Shown: positions 1-9,305 of the stretch, piece after piece
Layout: each line of letters starts with the position of its first letter
Position numbering within the stretch: position 1 is the first letter of the stretch
DNA from: JACDCY01 sp964350145
Lineage (GTDB): Bacteria > Gemmatimonadota > Gemmatimonadetes > Gemmatimonadales > Gemmatimonadaceae
Direction of reading: 5' to 3'
Assembly (NCBI GenBank): GCA_964350145.1
Contig: CAYGJL010000011.1
Span: 1-64,000 of the forward strand
Length of the DNA stretch: 64,000 bases
Position numbers and translations under genes: made by a program
The notes under the pieces: model-generated
What the model saw: the letters and a program-made list of their open reading frames with translations, nothing else
What the model was told of the DNA's origin: nothing
Databases searched by the model: none

Positions 1-1
1 C

Positions 2-601
2 ATCGAGAAAGGCCGGGAGTCGGTGACGCTCGTGCACAAGGGCAACATCATGAAGTTCACCGAGGGCGCGTTCCGGGACTGGGGTTACGAGCTCGCGAAG
101 GACGAGTTCGCCGGACTGACGTGCACCGAGGCGGATCTCAAGGGTGACGCGGCCCGCGCGGACTGCGTGATCGTGAAGGACCGGATTGCCGACTCGATGT
201 TTCAGCAGCTGCTGCTCAGGCCGTCCGAGTACGCGGTGCTCGCGACGCCCAATCTCAACGGCGATTACATCTCCGACGCCGCGGCCGCGCAGGTCGGCGG
301 ACTGGGGATCGCGCCGGGCGGCAACGTCGGTGACGGGCTGGCCGTCTTCGAGGCGACGCACGGCACGGCGCCCAAATACGCCAACAAGAACAAGATCAAC
401 CCCGGCTCGGTTATCCTCTCGGGCGTGATGATGTTCGACTACATGGGCTGGAAGGAAGTCGCCGAGCTCATCATTCGCGGAGTGGAGCAGGCCATCAAGC
501 AAAAGCGCGTGACGTACGACCTCGCGCGGCAGATGCCGGGCTCGACCGAAGTCTCGACCTCCGACTTCGGTGAGGCGATCGTCGCGGGGATGAAAGCTTG
601 A
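2..601 (+). CDS. icd: NADP-dependent isocitrate dehydrogenase, C-terminal part (5' end outside window)
   Basis: This is the TCA-cycle enzyme that oxidises and decarboxylates isocitrate to 2-oxoglutarate. The reading frame is open from the first bases, so the gene starts before the window and only about 200 residues are seen. The visible part has the HKGNIMKFTEGAF segment, the LGIAPGGNVGDG loop and HGTAPKYANKNKINPGS. The Lys-Tyr after HGTAP corresponds to the NADP-selecting pair of the E. coli type enzyme, so NADP rather than NAD use is likely. The TGA stop overlaps the TTG start of pepA. 2-oxoglutarate made here is the expected substrate of the korAB enzyme encoded at 23.4 kb. Confidence 0.95.
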   Translation: MEKGRESVTLVHKGNIMKFTEGAFRDWGYELAKDEFAGLTCTEADLKGDAARADCVIVKDRIADSMFQQLLLRPSEYAVLATPNLNGDYISDAAAAQVGGLGIAPGGNVGDGLAVFEATHGTAPKYANKNKINPGSVILSGVMMFDYMGWKEVAELIIRGVEQAIKQKRVTYDLARQMPGSTEVSTSDFGEAIVAGMKA

Positions 602-2076
602 TTCCCGCGATCTCCCTCGCCGGCGGGAGCCTCGCCTCCCACAAGGCGCCGCTGCTGGCGCTCGCTCTCGACGACACCACCGAGCTCGCGGAGCAGGCTA
701 GGGAGCTGGACGGCGCGCTCGGCGGCGCGATCGCGCGCGCGACGGGCAACCGCGACTTTCGCGGCGCGCGGGACGAGACGATGCTGCTCTCCGGCGGAGC
801 GACGGGCCCGCGCATTGTTCTCCTGGTCGGTCTGGGCGCCGTGTCCGACCGGACGGGCGCGCTCCGCCGGGCCGCCGCGATCGCCGCGAGACAGGCGAAC
901 AAGCTCGGCATTCCGGAGCTGACGTGGTACGGCGGGGAGCTGAGCGAGCGCGAGGTAGAAGCCGTCGCTCTCGGCCTGGTAGCCGGCGCGTGGGATTACA
1001 CCGAGACCCGGACGCAGCCGCCTGAGAACGAGCGGCGCGCACAACTGGCAACCGCCGCGATCGCCACGGCGGACTCCGCCGCGACCCAGCGAGGGCTCGC
1101 CAACGGACTCGCGCTCGGCGAAGGACATTCGCTCGCCCGGCGCCTGGCGATGATGCCCGGCAACCTGTGCACGCCGGACTATCTCGCCGAGACGGCGGGT
1201 GAGATCGCAGGCCGGCACGGGATGGAAATCACCGTGTGGGGCAGAACGGAGATGCAGGAGGAAGGAATGGGCTCCTTCCTCGCCGTCGCGCAGGGCACTC
1301 CGCAGGACCCGAAGCTGATCGTGCTGAAGTACAACGGCGGGAAGAGCGGGGCCGCTCCGATCGCGCTCGTAGGAAAAGGGCTCTGCTTCGATACCGGCGG
1401 CATCTCGATCAAGCCGCCGCAGAACATGGAGCTGATGAAGTTCGACATGTGCGGCGCGGCCGGTGTGCTCGGCGCCCTCGAGGCGATTGGCCGGATGAAG
1501 CTGGAGGTGAACGTCGTCGGCGTCATCGGCGCGACGACGAACATGCCTTCGGGCACCGCGTTCAAGCCCGGCGACGTCGTGCGCAGCCACCTCGGCAAGT
1601 ACATCGAGGTCGTGAACACGGACGCCGAGGGTCGTATGGTGCTCGCCGACCTGCTGTCGTACGTGCGGCGATTCAACCCCGCCGTCACCGTGGATGCCGC
1701 CACGCTCACGGGCGCGGTGGTGATCGCCCTCGGGCACACTGCGACGGGCGTGTTCAGCAGCGACGACGCGCTTGCCACCGAGGTGATCGACGCGGGCAAG
1801 CGCGCGGGCGAGCCCGGCTGGCCGCTGCCGCTGTGGGACGAGTACAAGGAACTGATCAAGTCCGACGTCGCCGACATGAAGAACGCGGGCGGGCGCGCGG
1901 CGGGCTCGACCTCTGCCGCGCTCTTCCTCAAGGAGTTCACGGAAGGAATGCCGTGGATCCACCTCGACATCGCCGGCACCGCGTACTCCGAGACGGACCT
2001 GGTCGCTTTGCCGAAGGGTCCCACGGGCGTTCCGGTTGGAACGTTCGTCGAGTTCGTCCGGGGCCGGGCGAGCTGA
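598..2076 (+). CDS. pepA: Leucyl aminopeptidase (M17 family)
   Basis: A cytosolic, two-metal aminopeptidase that releases N-terminal residues from peptides. The 492-aa length is normal for the family. The C-terminal catalytic half has the metal-binding stretch KGLCFDTGGISIKP and the M17 signature NTDAEGR at about residues 340-346, plus the later TLTGA segment. The N-terminal 150 residues are the variable non-catalytic domain. The start is a TTG at 598 whose last two bases are the first two of the icd stop codon, so the genes are probably translationally coupled. No better ATG or GTG lies upstream of the conserved N-domain. Confidence 0.93.
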   Translation: MIPAISLAGGSLASHKAPLLALALDDTTELAEQARELDGALGGAIARATGNRDFRGARDETMLLSGGATGPRIVLLVGLGAVSDRTGALRRAAAIAARQANKLGIPELTWYGGELSEREVEAVALGLVAGAWDYTETRTQPPENERRAQLATAAIATADSAATQRGLANGLALGEGHSLARRLAMMPGNLCTPDYLAETAGEIAGRHGMEITVWGRTEMQEEGMGSFLAVAQGTPQDPKLIVLKYNGGKSGAAPIALVGKGLCFDTGGISIKPPQNMELMKFDMCGAAGVLGALEAIGRMKLEVNVVGVIGATTNMPSGTAFKPGDVVRSHLGKYIEVVNTDAEGRMVLADLLSYVRRFNPAVTVDAATLTGAVVIALGHTATGVFSSDDALATEVIDAGKRAGEPGWPLPLWDEYKELIKSDVADMKNAGGRAAGSTSAALFLKEFTEGMPWIHLDIAGTAYSETDLVALPKGPTGVPVGTFVEFVRGRAS

Positions 2077-2086
2077 AGCGCATAGC

Positions 2087-3919
2087 ATGACGCCTGTTCG
2101 CCTCGGCGCGCTCGCCGGGGCCGTCGTGCTCCTGGCTCTCACGGCGACATCCGCGCGAGCGCTCGCGCAAGTGGTGGCGCCCCCGGCGAGCGAGCAGCCG
2201 ATCCTGCCGAAAACGGTGACGGACACGATGCCGCCGGACACGGTCAAGCGCGACACGGTCAAGCGCGACACGATCAAGGCCGAGATCGGCAGGCTGCGGC
2301 TGCCCGCCACGTACGACATCGGCCCGCAGTACCGCTGGGACAGGGAAGCGATGTTCGCGAGCGGCGCGCTCACAGTCACGGACCTGTTGGCGCGGATCCC
2401 CGAGCTCACCGTCTTTCGGTCCGGCTGGCTCGCGACGCCGCAGACCGTGGCGCACAACGGGAGCTTCGAGCGGATTCGCTTTTTCTACGACGGCGTGGAG
2501 CTCGACCCGATGGATCCGCGACACCCGGGGTTGCACGACCTCGCCTCCATCCAGATCTGGACGCTGGAGGAGCTGGCCATCGAGCGCGCTGCCGGAGAGA
2601 TACGCGTGCACATGCGCAGCTGGCGCGTAGACCGCACTACACCGTTCACGCGCACCGACGTGATCACGGGGAGCGAAGAGACCGACATCTATCGCGGGTT
2701 CTACGGCAAGCGATACGGCAGGGGGCAAGCGTTCCAGCTCGCGGCGCAGCAGTCGAGCACACAGAACCAGCGCTTCGGCGGCGGAGGCGGTGGACTGTCG
2801 CTGTTCGGGCGGGTCGGAATCGGCCGCCGGCTGTGGAGCCTGGACGCCACGGCGAATCGCACGCACTTCGGGCGCGACCCGCAGGATGCGTTCACGAGCG
2901 GCGGTATCCCGCCGTACGACGCGATGCACACGACCGCCTATCTGCGCGGCTCCCTGGGCGCCGTAGGATCGGGGCCGTGGCTCGAGCTGGTCGCCGCGTC
3001 GCATGAGATCAAGGAATCGAGTCCGGTCATCACCGCCGAGCAGATCGCGACGCGCCGGTTCATGGCGGACACGGCCGACACTACGCGGTCGCGCACGCAG
3101 CTTGTGGCAACCGCGGGCTTTAACCGCTGGGGCGCGTCCGTCACGCTGACCGACCGACTGCGCCGGTACGAGGGCGAAGCGTTCAATGCCTTCAGTGCCC
3201 GGGCGGAGATAGATACGAAATTGGTCGCCGCGGGCGTGTTCGCCGAATTCGACGACGAGCGCGACGTGCGGCGGACCGACGGAAACCTGCGGATCACTCC
3301 GCTGCCGTTCATCGCAATTGCGGGGGGCGTGTCGGAGCAGACCGTCGAGGGCCCGCGCGCGGTCGTGCCCGATTCACGATCCGTCCGCGGTGAGGCCGCA
3401 TTGCGGTTGTTCGGGCCCTGGGTGTACGCGGGGATCGTGCGATCCGACACCGTCCACACGCGCGCCCCGTCCATGTACGATACCGCGTACGTCGGCTCAG
3501 GCGCTGTCTCGCGCGCCGCGACGTACGGCGGGGTGCGCGGCGCGATCTGGCGCGGACTGGGCGCGGAAGCGCACTACACACGGTGGGAGGCGGGGCAGGG
3601 ATACCTGCCGGAGTTCCAGACGCACGTCGAGCTGAACTTCGCCACGCGCTGGCTGTCCCGGTTTCCGCGCGGCGACTTCGGCGTGCACAGCTGGATCGCG
3701 TACGACTACCGGCCGACGGTCTCGTTTCCGACCCGGAGCGGCGCGCCGGAGATCACCATCCCCAGCCATGTATTCTCCGGCCTGTTGGAGATCCGGATCA
3801 TGCGGGCGGCGATTACTTATCAGACACGGAACATGTTCGGATTCGAGCACGACATCGTGCCGGGCTTTCTCATGCGCCAGGTCCAGGTCTATGGCGTGCG
3901 ATGGGACTTCTGGAACTAG
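2087..3919 (+). CDS. Outer-membrane protein with TonB-dependent-receptor plug domain
   Basis: A 610-aa protein that begins with a clear signal peptide (hydrophobic core VVLLALTATSARALA, cleavage after ALAQ). A linker follows with a near-exact tandem repeat (PDTVKRDTVKRDTIK, about residues 48-62). Next comes a short plug-like domain (TVTDLLARIPELTVFR, later MDPRHPGLHDLASIQI). The rest is rich in alternating strand-like segments and ends in WDFWN with a terminal aromatic side, typical of a beta barrel. It is shorter than ordinary TonB receptors, and no TonB box or ligand can be named. The ATG at 2087 is preferred over an in-frame ATG at 2036 because only the former begins with the signal peptide and avoids overlapping pepA. 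Substrate unknown. Confidence 0.7.
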   Translation: MTPVRLGALAGAVVLLALTATSARALAQVVAPPASEQPILPKTVTDTMPPDTVKRDTVKRDTIKAEIGRLRLPATYDIGPQYRWDREAMFASGALTVTDLLARIPELTVFRSGWLATPQTVAHNGSFERIRFFYDGVELDPMDPRHPGLHDLASIQIWTLEELAIERAAGEIRVHMRSWRVDRTTPFTRTDVITGSEETDIYRGFYGKRYGRGQAFQLAAQQSSTQNQRFGGGGGGLSLFGRVGIGRRLWSLDATANRTHFGRDPQDAFTSGGIPPYDAMHTTAYLRGSLGAVGSGPWLELVAASHEIKESSPVITAEQIATRRFMADTADTTRSRTQLVATAGFNRWGASVTLTDRLRRYEGEAFNAFSARAEIDTKLVAAGVFAEFDDERDVRRTDGNLRITPLPFIAIAGGVSEQTVEGPRAVVPDSRSVRGEAALRLFGPWVYAGIVRSDTVHTRAPSMYDTAYVGSGAVSRAATYGGVRGAIWRGLGAEAHYTRWEAGQGYLPEFQTHVELNFATRWLSRFPRGDFGVHSWIAYDYRPTVSFPTRSGAPEITIPSHVFSGLLEIRIMRAAITYQTRNMFGFEHDIVPGFLMRQVQVYGVRWDFWN

Positions 3920-3955
3920 CAAGTATATGCGCCATAGCCATTTAGGATATACCTA

Positions 3956-4831
3956 ATGATAAATAGCATGACTGGCTTCGGCACCGCCGAAGGGACGGTC
4001 GGGCAGGCGCGGGTGGCGGTCGAAGTACGGACCGTGAACCACCGCTTCTTCAACTCCAGCATCAAGCTCCCTTCGGCTTTCAGCGCCTGGGAGAGCGAGG
4101 TTCGCGACGCTCTGCGCCGGCACATATCGCGGGGTCACGTATCTCTGAGTACGCGAATCGAGCGGGCCGAGGAGTCGCCGATCCAGATAGACGAGACGCG
4201 CTTCGCCGCCTACGTAACTCAACTAAAGGAGCTTGGCGTGCGGCATGGGCTCGCGGCCGAGCTGGACCTCGCGACGGTGCTCCGGTTGCCCGGCGTCGTC
4301 GTGACCGGAGCCATGGACGAAGTGGGCGGCTCCGCCGCGGAGCTCGTAGTGGTCGTGGATCAGGCGGCGCAGGCCCTCACGCAGATGCGGAAGGAAGAAG
4401 GCGGGCGGCTCGCCCAGTCCATTCGCGAGCGGCTCGACGTCATCGAGAACGCGCTGGGGCGGTTGGCCGAGCGCTCGCCGCTCCGGCTCGTGGAGCAGAA
4501 GACCCGGCTCGAGCGCGCTGTGGCCGAGCTCGCGGGTGGAGTCGCCGTGGACCCGCAGCGGCTGGCGCAGGAGATCGCAATCATGGCTGACCGTCTCGAC
4601 GTGTCGGAGGAGCTGGACCGGTTCCAGTCGCATCTGCGGTCGTTCCGGGACACGCTCGACGACGATGGCCGCGAGCCCGTGGGGAAGCGGCTGTCATTCG
4701 TGTTGCAGGAGATGCTCCGCGAGGCCAACACCACCGGCAGCAAGGCGAACGACGCGGCGATGCTGGCCGAGGTCGTGTCCGTCAAGGAAGAGCTGGAGCG
4801 CATCCGCGAGCAGGTCGAGAACCTGGAGTGA
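3956..4831 (+). CDS. yicC: YicC family endoribonuclease
   Basis: A 291-aa YicC protein. E. coli YicC is reported to be an endoribonuclease involved in small-RNA turnover. The N-terminus has the family hallmark MTGFG followed by a VRTVNHRFF segment (residues 5-30). The C-terminal DUF1732 region has a long helical stretch (QEMLREANTTGSKANDA) and ends in EELERIREQVENLE. The start codon lies at the right arm of a short inverted repeat (3942-3956) in an AT-rich 36-base gap, the only spacer before the yicC-gmk-rpoZ-coaBC block. A promoter is likely there but I cannot place its boxes. The yicC-gmk-rpoZ-coaBC order is widely conserved. Confidence 0.93.
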   Translation: MINSMTGFGTAEGTVGQARVAVEVRTVNHRFFNSSIKLPSAFSAWESEVRDALRRHISRGHVSLSTRIERAEESPIQIDETRFAAYVTQLKELGVRHGLAAELDLATVLRLPGVVVTGAMDEVGGSAAELVVVVDQAAQALTQMRKEEGGRLAQSIRERLDVIENALGRLAERSPLRLVEQKTRLERAVAELAGGVAVDPQRLAQEIAIMADRLDVSEELDRFQSHLRSFRDTLDDDGREPVGKRLSFVLQEMLREANTTGSKANDAAMLAEVVSVKEELERIREQVENLE

Positions 4832-5478
4832 CCCCTTTCCCGGTGATCCTGTCGTCGCCTTCGGGCGGCGGGAAGACGACGATCGCGCGGGCGTTGCTCG
4901 CCCAGCGCCGGGACGTGGGCTACTCGGTCTCGTGTACCACGCGGCAGCCGCGGCACGGCGAGGTGGACGGGGTAGACTATTTCTTTCTGACGGACGACGA
5001 GTTCGAGCTGTCGGCGAGCCGCGGCGAGTTCGCGGAATGGGCGGTGGTGCACGGGCAGCGCTACGGCACGCTCAAGCGGGAAGTCGAGCGGGTGCTCTCG
5101 TCCGGGAAGCACGTCATCATGGACATAGACGTGCAGGGTGCGCGGCAGCTGGCCAGTGCGTTCCCCTCGTCCGCGCTGGTATTTCTGCTGCCGCCGTCGG
5201 CGGACGTGCTGGTGGAGCGACTTCGCAATCGCCGGAGTGAGGGGTCCGAGGGGCTGATACGGCGTCTGAAGACCGCCGTAGAGGAATTAAAGGCGGTTTC
5301 TATGTATCATTACATGGTCACCAACGACCGCCTGGACGTCGCGGTCGCCCGCGTCTCGTCGATAATCGACGCCGAGGCGGTGAGCCGGGAGCGCAGCGAC
5401 CCGTCCGCGGAAGCCGACGTCGGCGCGCTCATCGAGCAACTGCAGATCGAAATCAGAAAACAACAGGAGATGGAATAG
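4828..5478 (+). CDS. gmk: Guanylate kinase
   Basis: Phosphorylates GMP to GDP with ATP. The 216-aa protein has the P-loop SSPSGGGKTT at residues 9-18 with Lys16, and the GMP-binding region SCTTRQPRHGEVDGVDYFF typical of guanylate kinases. The GTG start at 4828 overlaps the yicC stop (GTGA). The TAG stop is followed directly by the ATG of rpoZ with no spacer. Confidence 0.95.
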   Translation: MTPFPVILSSPSGGGKTTIARALLAQRRDVGYSVSCTTRQPRHGEVDGVDYFFLTDDEFELSASRGEFAEWAVVHGQRYGTLKREVERVLSSGKHVIMDIDVQGARQLASAFPSSALVFLLPPSADVLVERLRNRRSEGSEGLIRRLKTAVEELKAVSMYHYMVTNDRLDVAVARVSSIIDAEAVSRERSDPSAEADVGALIEQLQIEIRKQQEME

Positions 5479-5682
5479 ATGCGAGTTTTTACGCCCGAAG
5501 AAGCGGCGCGCAGCGCCACCAACAAGTACCTCGCGGTGCTCGTCGCGGCAAAGTACGCGCGCGTGCTCAACGAGTTTCCGGCCGGATTGTCCCGCGAGGT
5601 GAAGCTGACCACGCGCGCGATGGAGGAGCTGTCGAGCGGAACGATCGAGTACAAGGTCATTCCGCGCCGCAAGGCGGAGTAG
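5479..5682 (+). CDS. rpoZ: RNA polymerase omega subunit
   Basis: A 67-aa omega subunit, which helps assemble and stabilise the beta' subunit of RNA polymerase. It has the family pattern near the N-terminus (NKYLAVLVAAKYARVLNE) and a short C-terminus (RAMEELSSGTIEYKVIPRR). The position directly after gmk is the normal one. The TAG stop at 5680-5682 is in the same frame as the following coaBC reading frame, which matters for the unusual start of that gene. Confidence 0.9.
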   Translation: MRVFTPEEAARSATNKYLAVLVAAKYARVLNEFPAGLSREVKLTTRAMEELSSGTIEYKVIPRRKAE

Positions 5683-5715
5683 TTTCCCGCGCGCCCGTAC
5701 GACTCGCGGCGGGTC

Positions 5716-6894
5716 CTGCTCGGAGTATCCGGCGGGATCGCCGCCTACAAGTCGGTATCGCTTGCCAGACTTCTCACGCAGGCGGGCGCGCAGGTTGACG
5801 TAGTACTGACCCGGGCGGCGCTGGAGTTCGTCGGCGCGATCACCTTCGAGGCGGTCACCGGCAGACAGGCGCTCGCCGAGATATTCGAGCCCGGACACGC
5901 CCTCGACCACATACGGCTGGCGCGCGAAGCGGAGGTAGTCGTAATAGCTCCCGCCACCGCCGACCTCATGGCGCGCGCCGCCCACGGCCACGCCGACGAT
6001 CTGCTGACCGCGTGCCTGCTGGCGACGAGCGCGCCCGTCCTGTTCGTCCCGGCGATGAACGACCACATGTGGGCACACCCGCAGACCGAGCGGAACGTCG
6101 CGCACCTGCGGGAGATCGGCTACAGGGTGCTGGACCCCGACGAGGGTCCGCTCGCCGTGGGCGAGGGCAGCGGGCCGGGGCGCATGCCCGAGCCCGACAC
6201 GATCTTCGCCCACCTCGGCCGCATCCTGGAATCGGACAACACGCTGCGCGGCCGCCGGGTGCTGGTCACCAGCGGGGCGACGCGCGAGCCGGTGGATGGG
6301 GTGCGGTTCATCTCGAACCACAGCACTGGGAAGATGGGCGCCGCGATCGCGGCCGCCGCCTGGCGCCGGGGCGCCGACGTGACGCTGATCGCCGGACACA
6401 CCGACGTGCCGCTGCCCGGCGGGCCGCGCGTGATCAGCGCCGACACCACCGCAGCGATGGCGCGGGCGGTGGCGGACGAGATCGGGGCGGCCGACGCGCT
6501 GATCATGGCCGCGGCGCCCGCGGACTTCACCGTGAAGAGCGCCGCCTCCGGCAAGCTCAAGCGGGAAGGCGGCACGCCCACGCTCGACCTCGTCGAGACC
6601 GCCGACATCCTGAAGGCGGCGTCGGCCGCGAGGAAAAAGGGATCGGTCATCGTCGGCTTCGCGCTCGAGACCGGCGACGCGGCGAAACGCGGCGAAGAGA
6701 AGCTGCGCGGCAAGAACCTCGACATGATCGTGGTGAACGACCAGAACGAGGAAGGCGCCGGCTTCGGCGGCGACACCAACCGCGTCACGCTGTTGTCGCG
6801 CGACGGCAAGCGGGAAGAATTGCCACTCATGCTGAAGACTGAGGTGGCCGAAGAGCTGCTCGACCGCATCGGAGCCATGCTGAATGGATCCTAG
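5716..6894 (+). CDS. coaBC: Bifunctional CoaBC (Dfp): PPC decarboxylase / phosphopantothenate-cysteine ligase; start codon unclear
   Basis: Two steps of coenzyme A synthesis. The CoaC flavoprotein half starts with LLGVSGGIAAYKS and has the PAMN motif. The CoaB half begins at VLVTSGATREPVDGVRFISN. The homologous frame is open from 5683, immediately after the in-frame rpoZ TAG, but between that stop and the GVSGGIAAYK motif there is no ATG, GTG or TTG. The first in-frame ATG (5968) would remove about a quarter of the protein, including the flavin-binding N-terminus. I placed the start at the CTG at 5716, with a GGCGGG 4 nt upstream, which keeps all but the first residues of beta-strand 1. Stop-codon readthrough from rpoZ or a sequence error are alternatives. 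The stop lies 11 nt inside the next gene. Confidence 0.8.
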   Translation: MLGVSGGIAAYKSVSLARLLTQAGAQVDVVLTRAALEFVGAITFEAVTGRQALAEIFEPGHALDHIRLAREAEVVVIAPATADLMARAAHGHADDLLTACLLATSAPVLFVPAMNDHMWAHPQTERNVAHLREIGYRVLDPDEGPLAVGEGSGPGRMPEPDTIFAHLGRILESDNTLRGRRVLVTSGATREPVDGVRFISNHSTGKMGAAIAAAAWRRGADVTLIAGHTDVPLPGGPRVISADTTAAMARAVADEIGAADALIMAAAPADFTVKSAASGKLKREGGTPTLDLVETADILKAASAARKKGSVIVGFALETGDAAKRGEEKLRGKNLDMIVVNDQNEEGAGFGGDTNRVTLLSRDGKREELPLMLKTEVAEELLDRIGAMLNGS

Positions 6895-7930
6895 GGAGCA
6901 GCTGCGGATCTACCTCGAGCAGCGTCGCGAGATGGGCGAGTCCGAGCTGGTGCTCGACAAGCTGTCCATTGACGAGGTTCTGCGGATCATCGCTGGGCAG
7001 GCGTCGTCCGCGCGGGGCGCGGCGATCGCCGCCGCGGAGGCCGCCGAGAAGGAGCATCCGACCAGCGCGCGAGCGGGCGAGCCAGGGAGCGCGGACTGGC
7101 GCGAGGCGCTGCGTGAGGCTGGCGTGTCTCAGGCCTCGGCGGGACCGAAGCCCACCGGTCCCGCGCCGCCGCCGCGCACGGAAACTCCTCCGTCGATCGA
7201 GGCTTCACCCCCCGTAGCCGACGCTCCGAAGCCCGCCGGGATTCCGCGGCTTGCGTTCCCGCAGCCCGGGCAGGACGCCGGCGCTCCGGGCTTAGTCGAA
7301 GAGTTCAGGACGGGGATCGTCGTGGGCGCGGCCGATTCGGAGCTGTTTCACAGTCCATTTGCGCACCTGGAGTCGCTCGACGCGATCGCCGGGTCCGTGC
7401 GCGGATGCACCCTTTGCCAGCTGTACGCCAGCGCCACACAGTCGGTTCCGGGCGAGGGCTCTCCGACGGCGGATCTGGTGTGCGTGGGGGAGGCCCCGGG
7501 TGCCAGCGAGGACGCGACTGGCCGTCCGTTTGTGGGAGAAGCCGGAAAACTCCTAACGAAAATTCTCGAGGCTATCAAGCTCTCACGCGAAGAAGTTTTT
7601 ATCTGTAACGTGCTTAAGCATCGGCCACCCGGAAATCGGAATCCGCTGCCTGGAGAGGTCGAAGCGTGCTCGCCGTATCTCGTTCGTCAGCTGGAGCTGA
7701 TTCAGCCCAAGGTCATCGTCGCATTCGGCACATTCGCAGCTCAAACGTTGCTCAACACGAAATCCTCGCTGAGTCAGCTCCGCGGGTTCGTGCACAGATA
7801 TTATGGAACGCCACTGATCGTCACCTATCACCCGGCCGCGCTGCTGCGCAACCCAGCGTGGAAGCGGCCAACGTGGAACGATGTCCAGCTCGCCCGTAGA
7901 ATTCTCGATAACGCCAGGCAAGGGTCGTGA
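6884..7930 (+). CDS. Uracil-DNA glycosylase, family 4 type ([4Fe-4S])
   Basis: Removes uracil from DNA in base-excision repair. The catalytic domain occupies about residues 160-345: CTLCQLY provides two iron-sulfur cysteines, GEAPGASEDATGRPFVGEAG is the motif-1 region, the other two cysteines are in CNVLKHRPPGNRN and EAC, and YHPAALLRNP is the C-terminal active-site motif. The first 160 residues are a Pro/Ala-rich, low-complexity extension of no recognised function, making the protein (348 aa) longer than the usual 200-250 aa. The ATG at 6884 overlaps coaBC by 11 nt. The next gene starts 50 nt before its end. Confidence 0.88.
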   Translation: MDPREQLRIYLEQRREMGESELVLDKLSIDEVLRIIAGQASSARGAAIAAAEAAEKEHPTSARAGEPGSADWREALREAGVSQASAGPKPTGPAPPPRTETPPSIEASPPVADAPKPAGIPRLAFPQPGQDAGAPGLVEEFRTGIVVGAADSELFHSPFAHLESLDAIAGSVRGCTLCQLYASATQSVPGEGSPTADLVCVGEAPGASEDATGRPFVGEAGKLLTKILEAIKLSREEVFICNVLKHRPPGNRNPLPGEVEACSPYLVRQLELIQPKVIVAFGTFAAQTLLNTKSSLSQLRGFVHRYYGTPLIVTYHPAALLRNPAWKRPTWNDVQLARRILDNARQGS

Positions 7931-9305
7931 TCCCTACCGCGATCGGCAGCCCCCGTATTCGGAGGATGCCGAACAAGCGGTAATCTCCGCGATGCTGCTC
8001 GACTCGGACGCGGTGCTCCGCGCGACGGAGTTCGTGGACGACTCGATGTTCCATCGCGAGGCGCACCGCAGGATCATCCGCGCCATCCTCGCTCTAGCCG
8101 AGCGCGGCGACGTCATAGATCCGCTCACGCTCTCCGAGGAGCTGTCGCGTCGCGGCGATCTCCAGGCGGCTGGCGGCAAGGATTACATCTCCGAGCTGCT
8201 CGACATGGTGCCGACAGCGGCCAATGTCGAGTACCACGCCAAGATCGTGCGGGAGAAGGCGCTCCGCCGGCGCCTCATCGAGGTCTCGACCGGGATCGTC
8301 GGTGACGCGTTCGACTCGCCGCTCGCCGCGCCCGAGCTGCTTGATGAAGCCGAGCACAAGATCTTCCAGATCAACAAGTCGCGCGGCGCGCAGTCGTTCA
8401 CGCGCATCAAGGAGCTGCTCTGGCCCACGATGGAGCGCATCGAAACGCGCCAACGGAGCGGCGAGGCGCTCACCGGCGTCGGCAGCGGCTTCAAGGATCT
8501 GGACGAGCTGACCGCCGGTTTCCAGCCGAGCGATCTCGTCATCATCGCCGCGCGGCCGTCCATGGGAAAGACGGCGTTCGCGCTCAACATTGCGCAGAAC
8601 TCGGCGCTCGACAACAACATCCCCATCTGTATCTTCTCGATGGAGATGAGCAAGGAAGCGATCGTGCAACGCCTGCTCACCTCCGAGGGCCGCGTGGACG
8701 CGCAGCGTTTGCGAAAAGGCAAGCTGCAGGACGAGGAGTTCGTGCGGCTGGGCCGCGCGGCCGGGTTGCTTAGCCACGCCCCGATATGGATTGATGACAC
8801 GCCGGGGCTCACTTTGCTCGAGCTTCGCTCCAAGGCCAGGCGCCTGAAAATGGAGAGCGACGTGCAGATGGTGATCGTTGATTACCTGCAACTCATGCAG
8901 GGCCCGACCAACGTGGAGAGCAGGCAGCAGGAGATCAGCTACATCTCCCGCTCGCTCAAGGCGCTGGCGCGGGAACTGAACGTGCCGGTCGTCGCGCTGT
9001 CACAGCTCTCGCGCGCGCCGGAGCAGCGGACGGGCGAAGGGAAGCGGCCGCAGCTCTCGGATCTGCGCGAATCCGGCGCGATCGAGCAGGACGCCGATCT
9101 CGTCATGTTCATCTACCGCCAGGAAGTGTACGACGGCCCGACCGACAAGGACGGCAACTCGCTCGAAGGGCGCGCCGAGATCATCGTCGGCAAGCAGCGC
9201 AACGGGCCGACGGGACTGGTGAACCTGTACTTCAACAAGACATACACCCGATTCGATAATTTTTCGGCGAGAGCGACTGGACCGGAGATCGTTCGGACAG
9301 GATGA
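7881..9305 (+). CDS. dnaB: Replicative DNA helicase DnaB
   Basis: The hexameric 5'-3' helicase of the replication fork. The 474-aa length is normal. The N-terminal domain is recognised by PPYSEDAEQAVISAMLLD. The RecA-like C-terminal domain has the Walker A motif ARPSMGKTAF (Lys at about 230), the Walker B region MVIVDYLQLMQG and the DLRESGAIEQDAD motif. No intein is present. The ATG at 7881 overlaps the glycosylase gene by 50 nt, and a downstream start would cut into the conserved N-domain linker. Confidence 0.96.
   Translation: MSSSPVEFSITPGKGRDPYRDRQPPYSEDAEQAVISAMLLDSDAVLRATEFVDDSMFHREAHRRIIRAILALAERGDVIDPLTLSEELSRRGDLQAAGGKDYISELLDMVPTAANVEYHAKIVREKALRRRLIEVSTGIVGDAFDSPLAAPELLDEAEHKIFQINKSRGAQSFTRIKELLWPTMERIETRQRSGEALTGVGSGFKDLDELTAGFQPSDLVIIAARPSMGKTAFALNIAQNSALDNNIPICIFSMEMSKEAIVQRLLTSEGRVDAQRLRKGKLQDEEFVRLGRAAGLLSHAPIWIDDTPGLTLLELRSKARRLKMESDVQMVIVDYLQLMQGPTNVESRQQEISYISRSLKALARELNVPVVALSQLSRAPEQRTGEGKRPQLSDLRESGAIEQDADLVMFIYRQEVYDGPTDKDGNSLEGRAEIIVGKQRNGPTGLVNLYFNKTYTRFDNFSARATGPEIVRTG

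Noticed and set aside
439..2457. 672-codon minus-strand open frame opposite icd, pepA and the TonB-plug gene
   Set aside because: It is antisense to clearly conserved genes, rich in Arg/Ala with no domain. Long antisense frames are expected in high-GC DNA.
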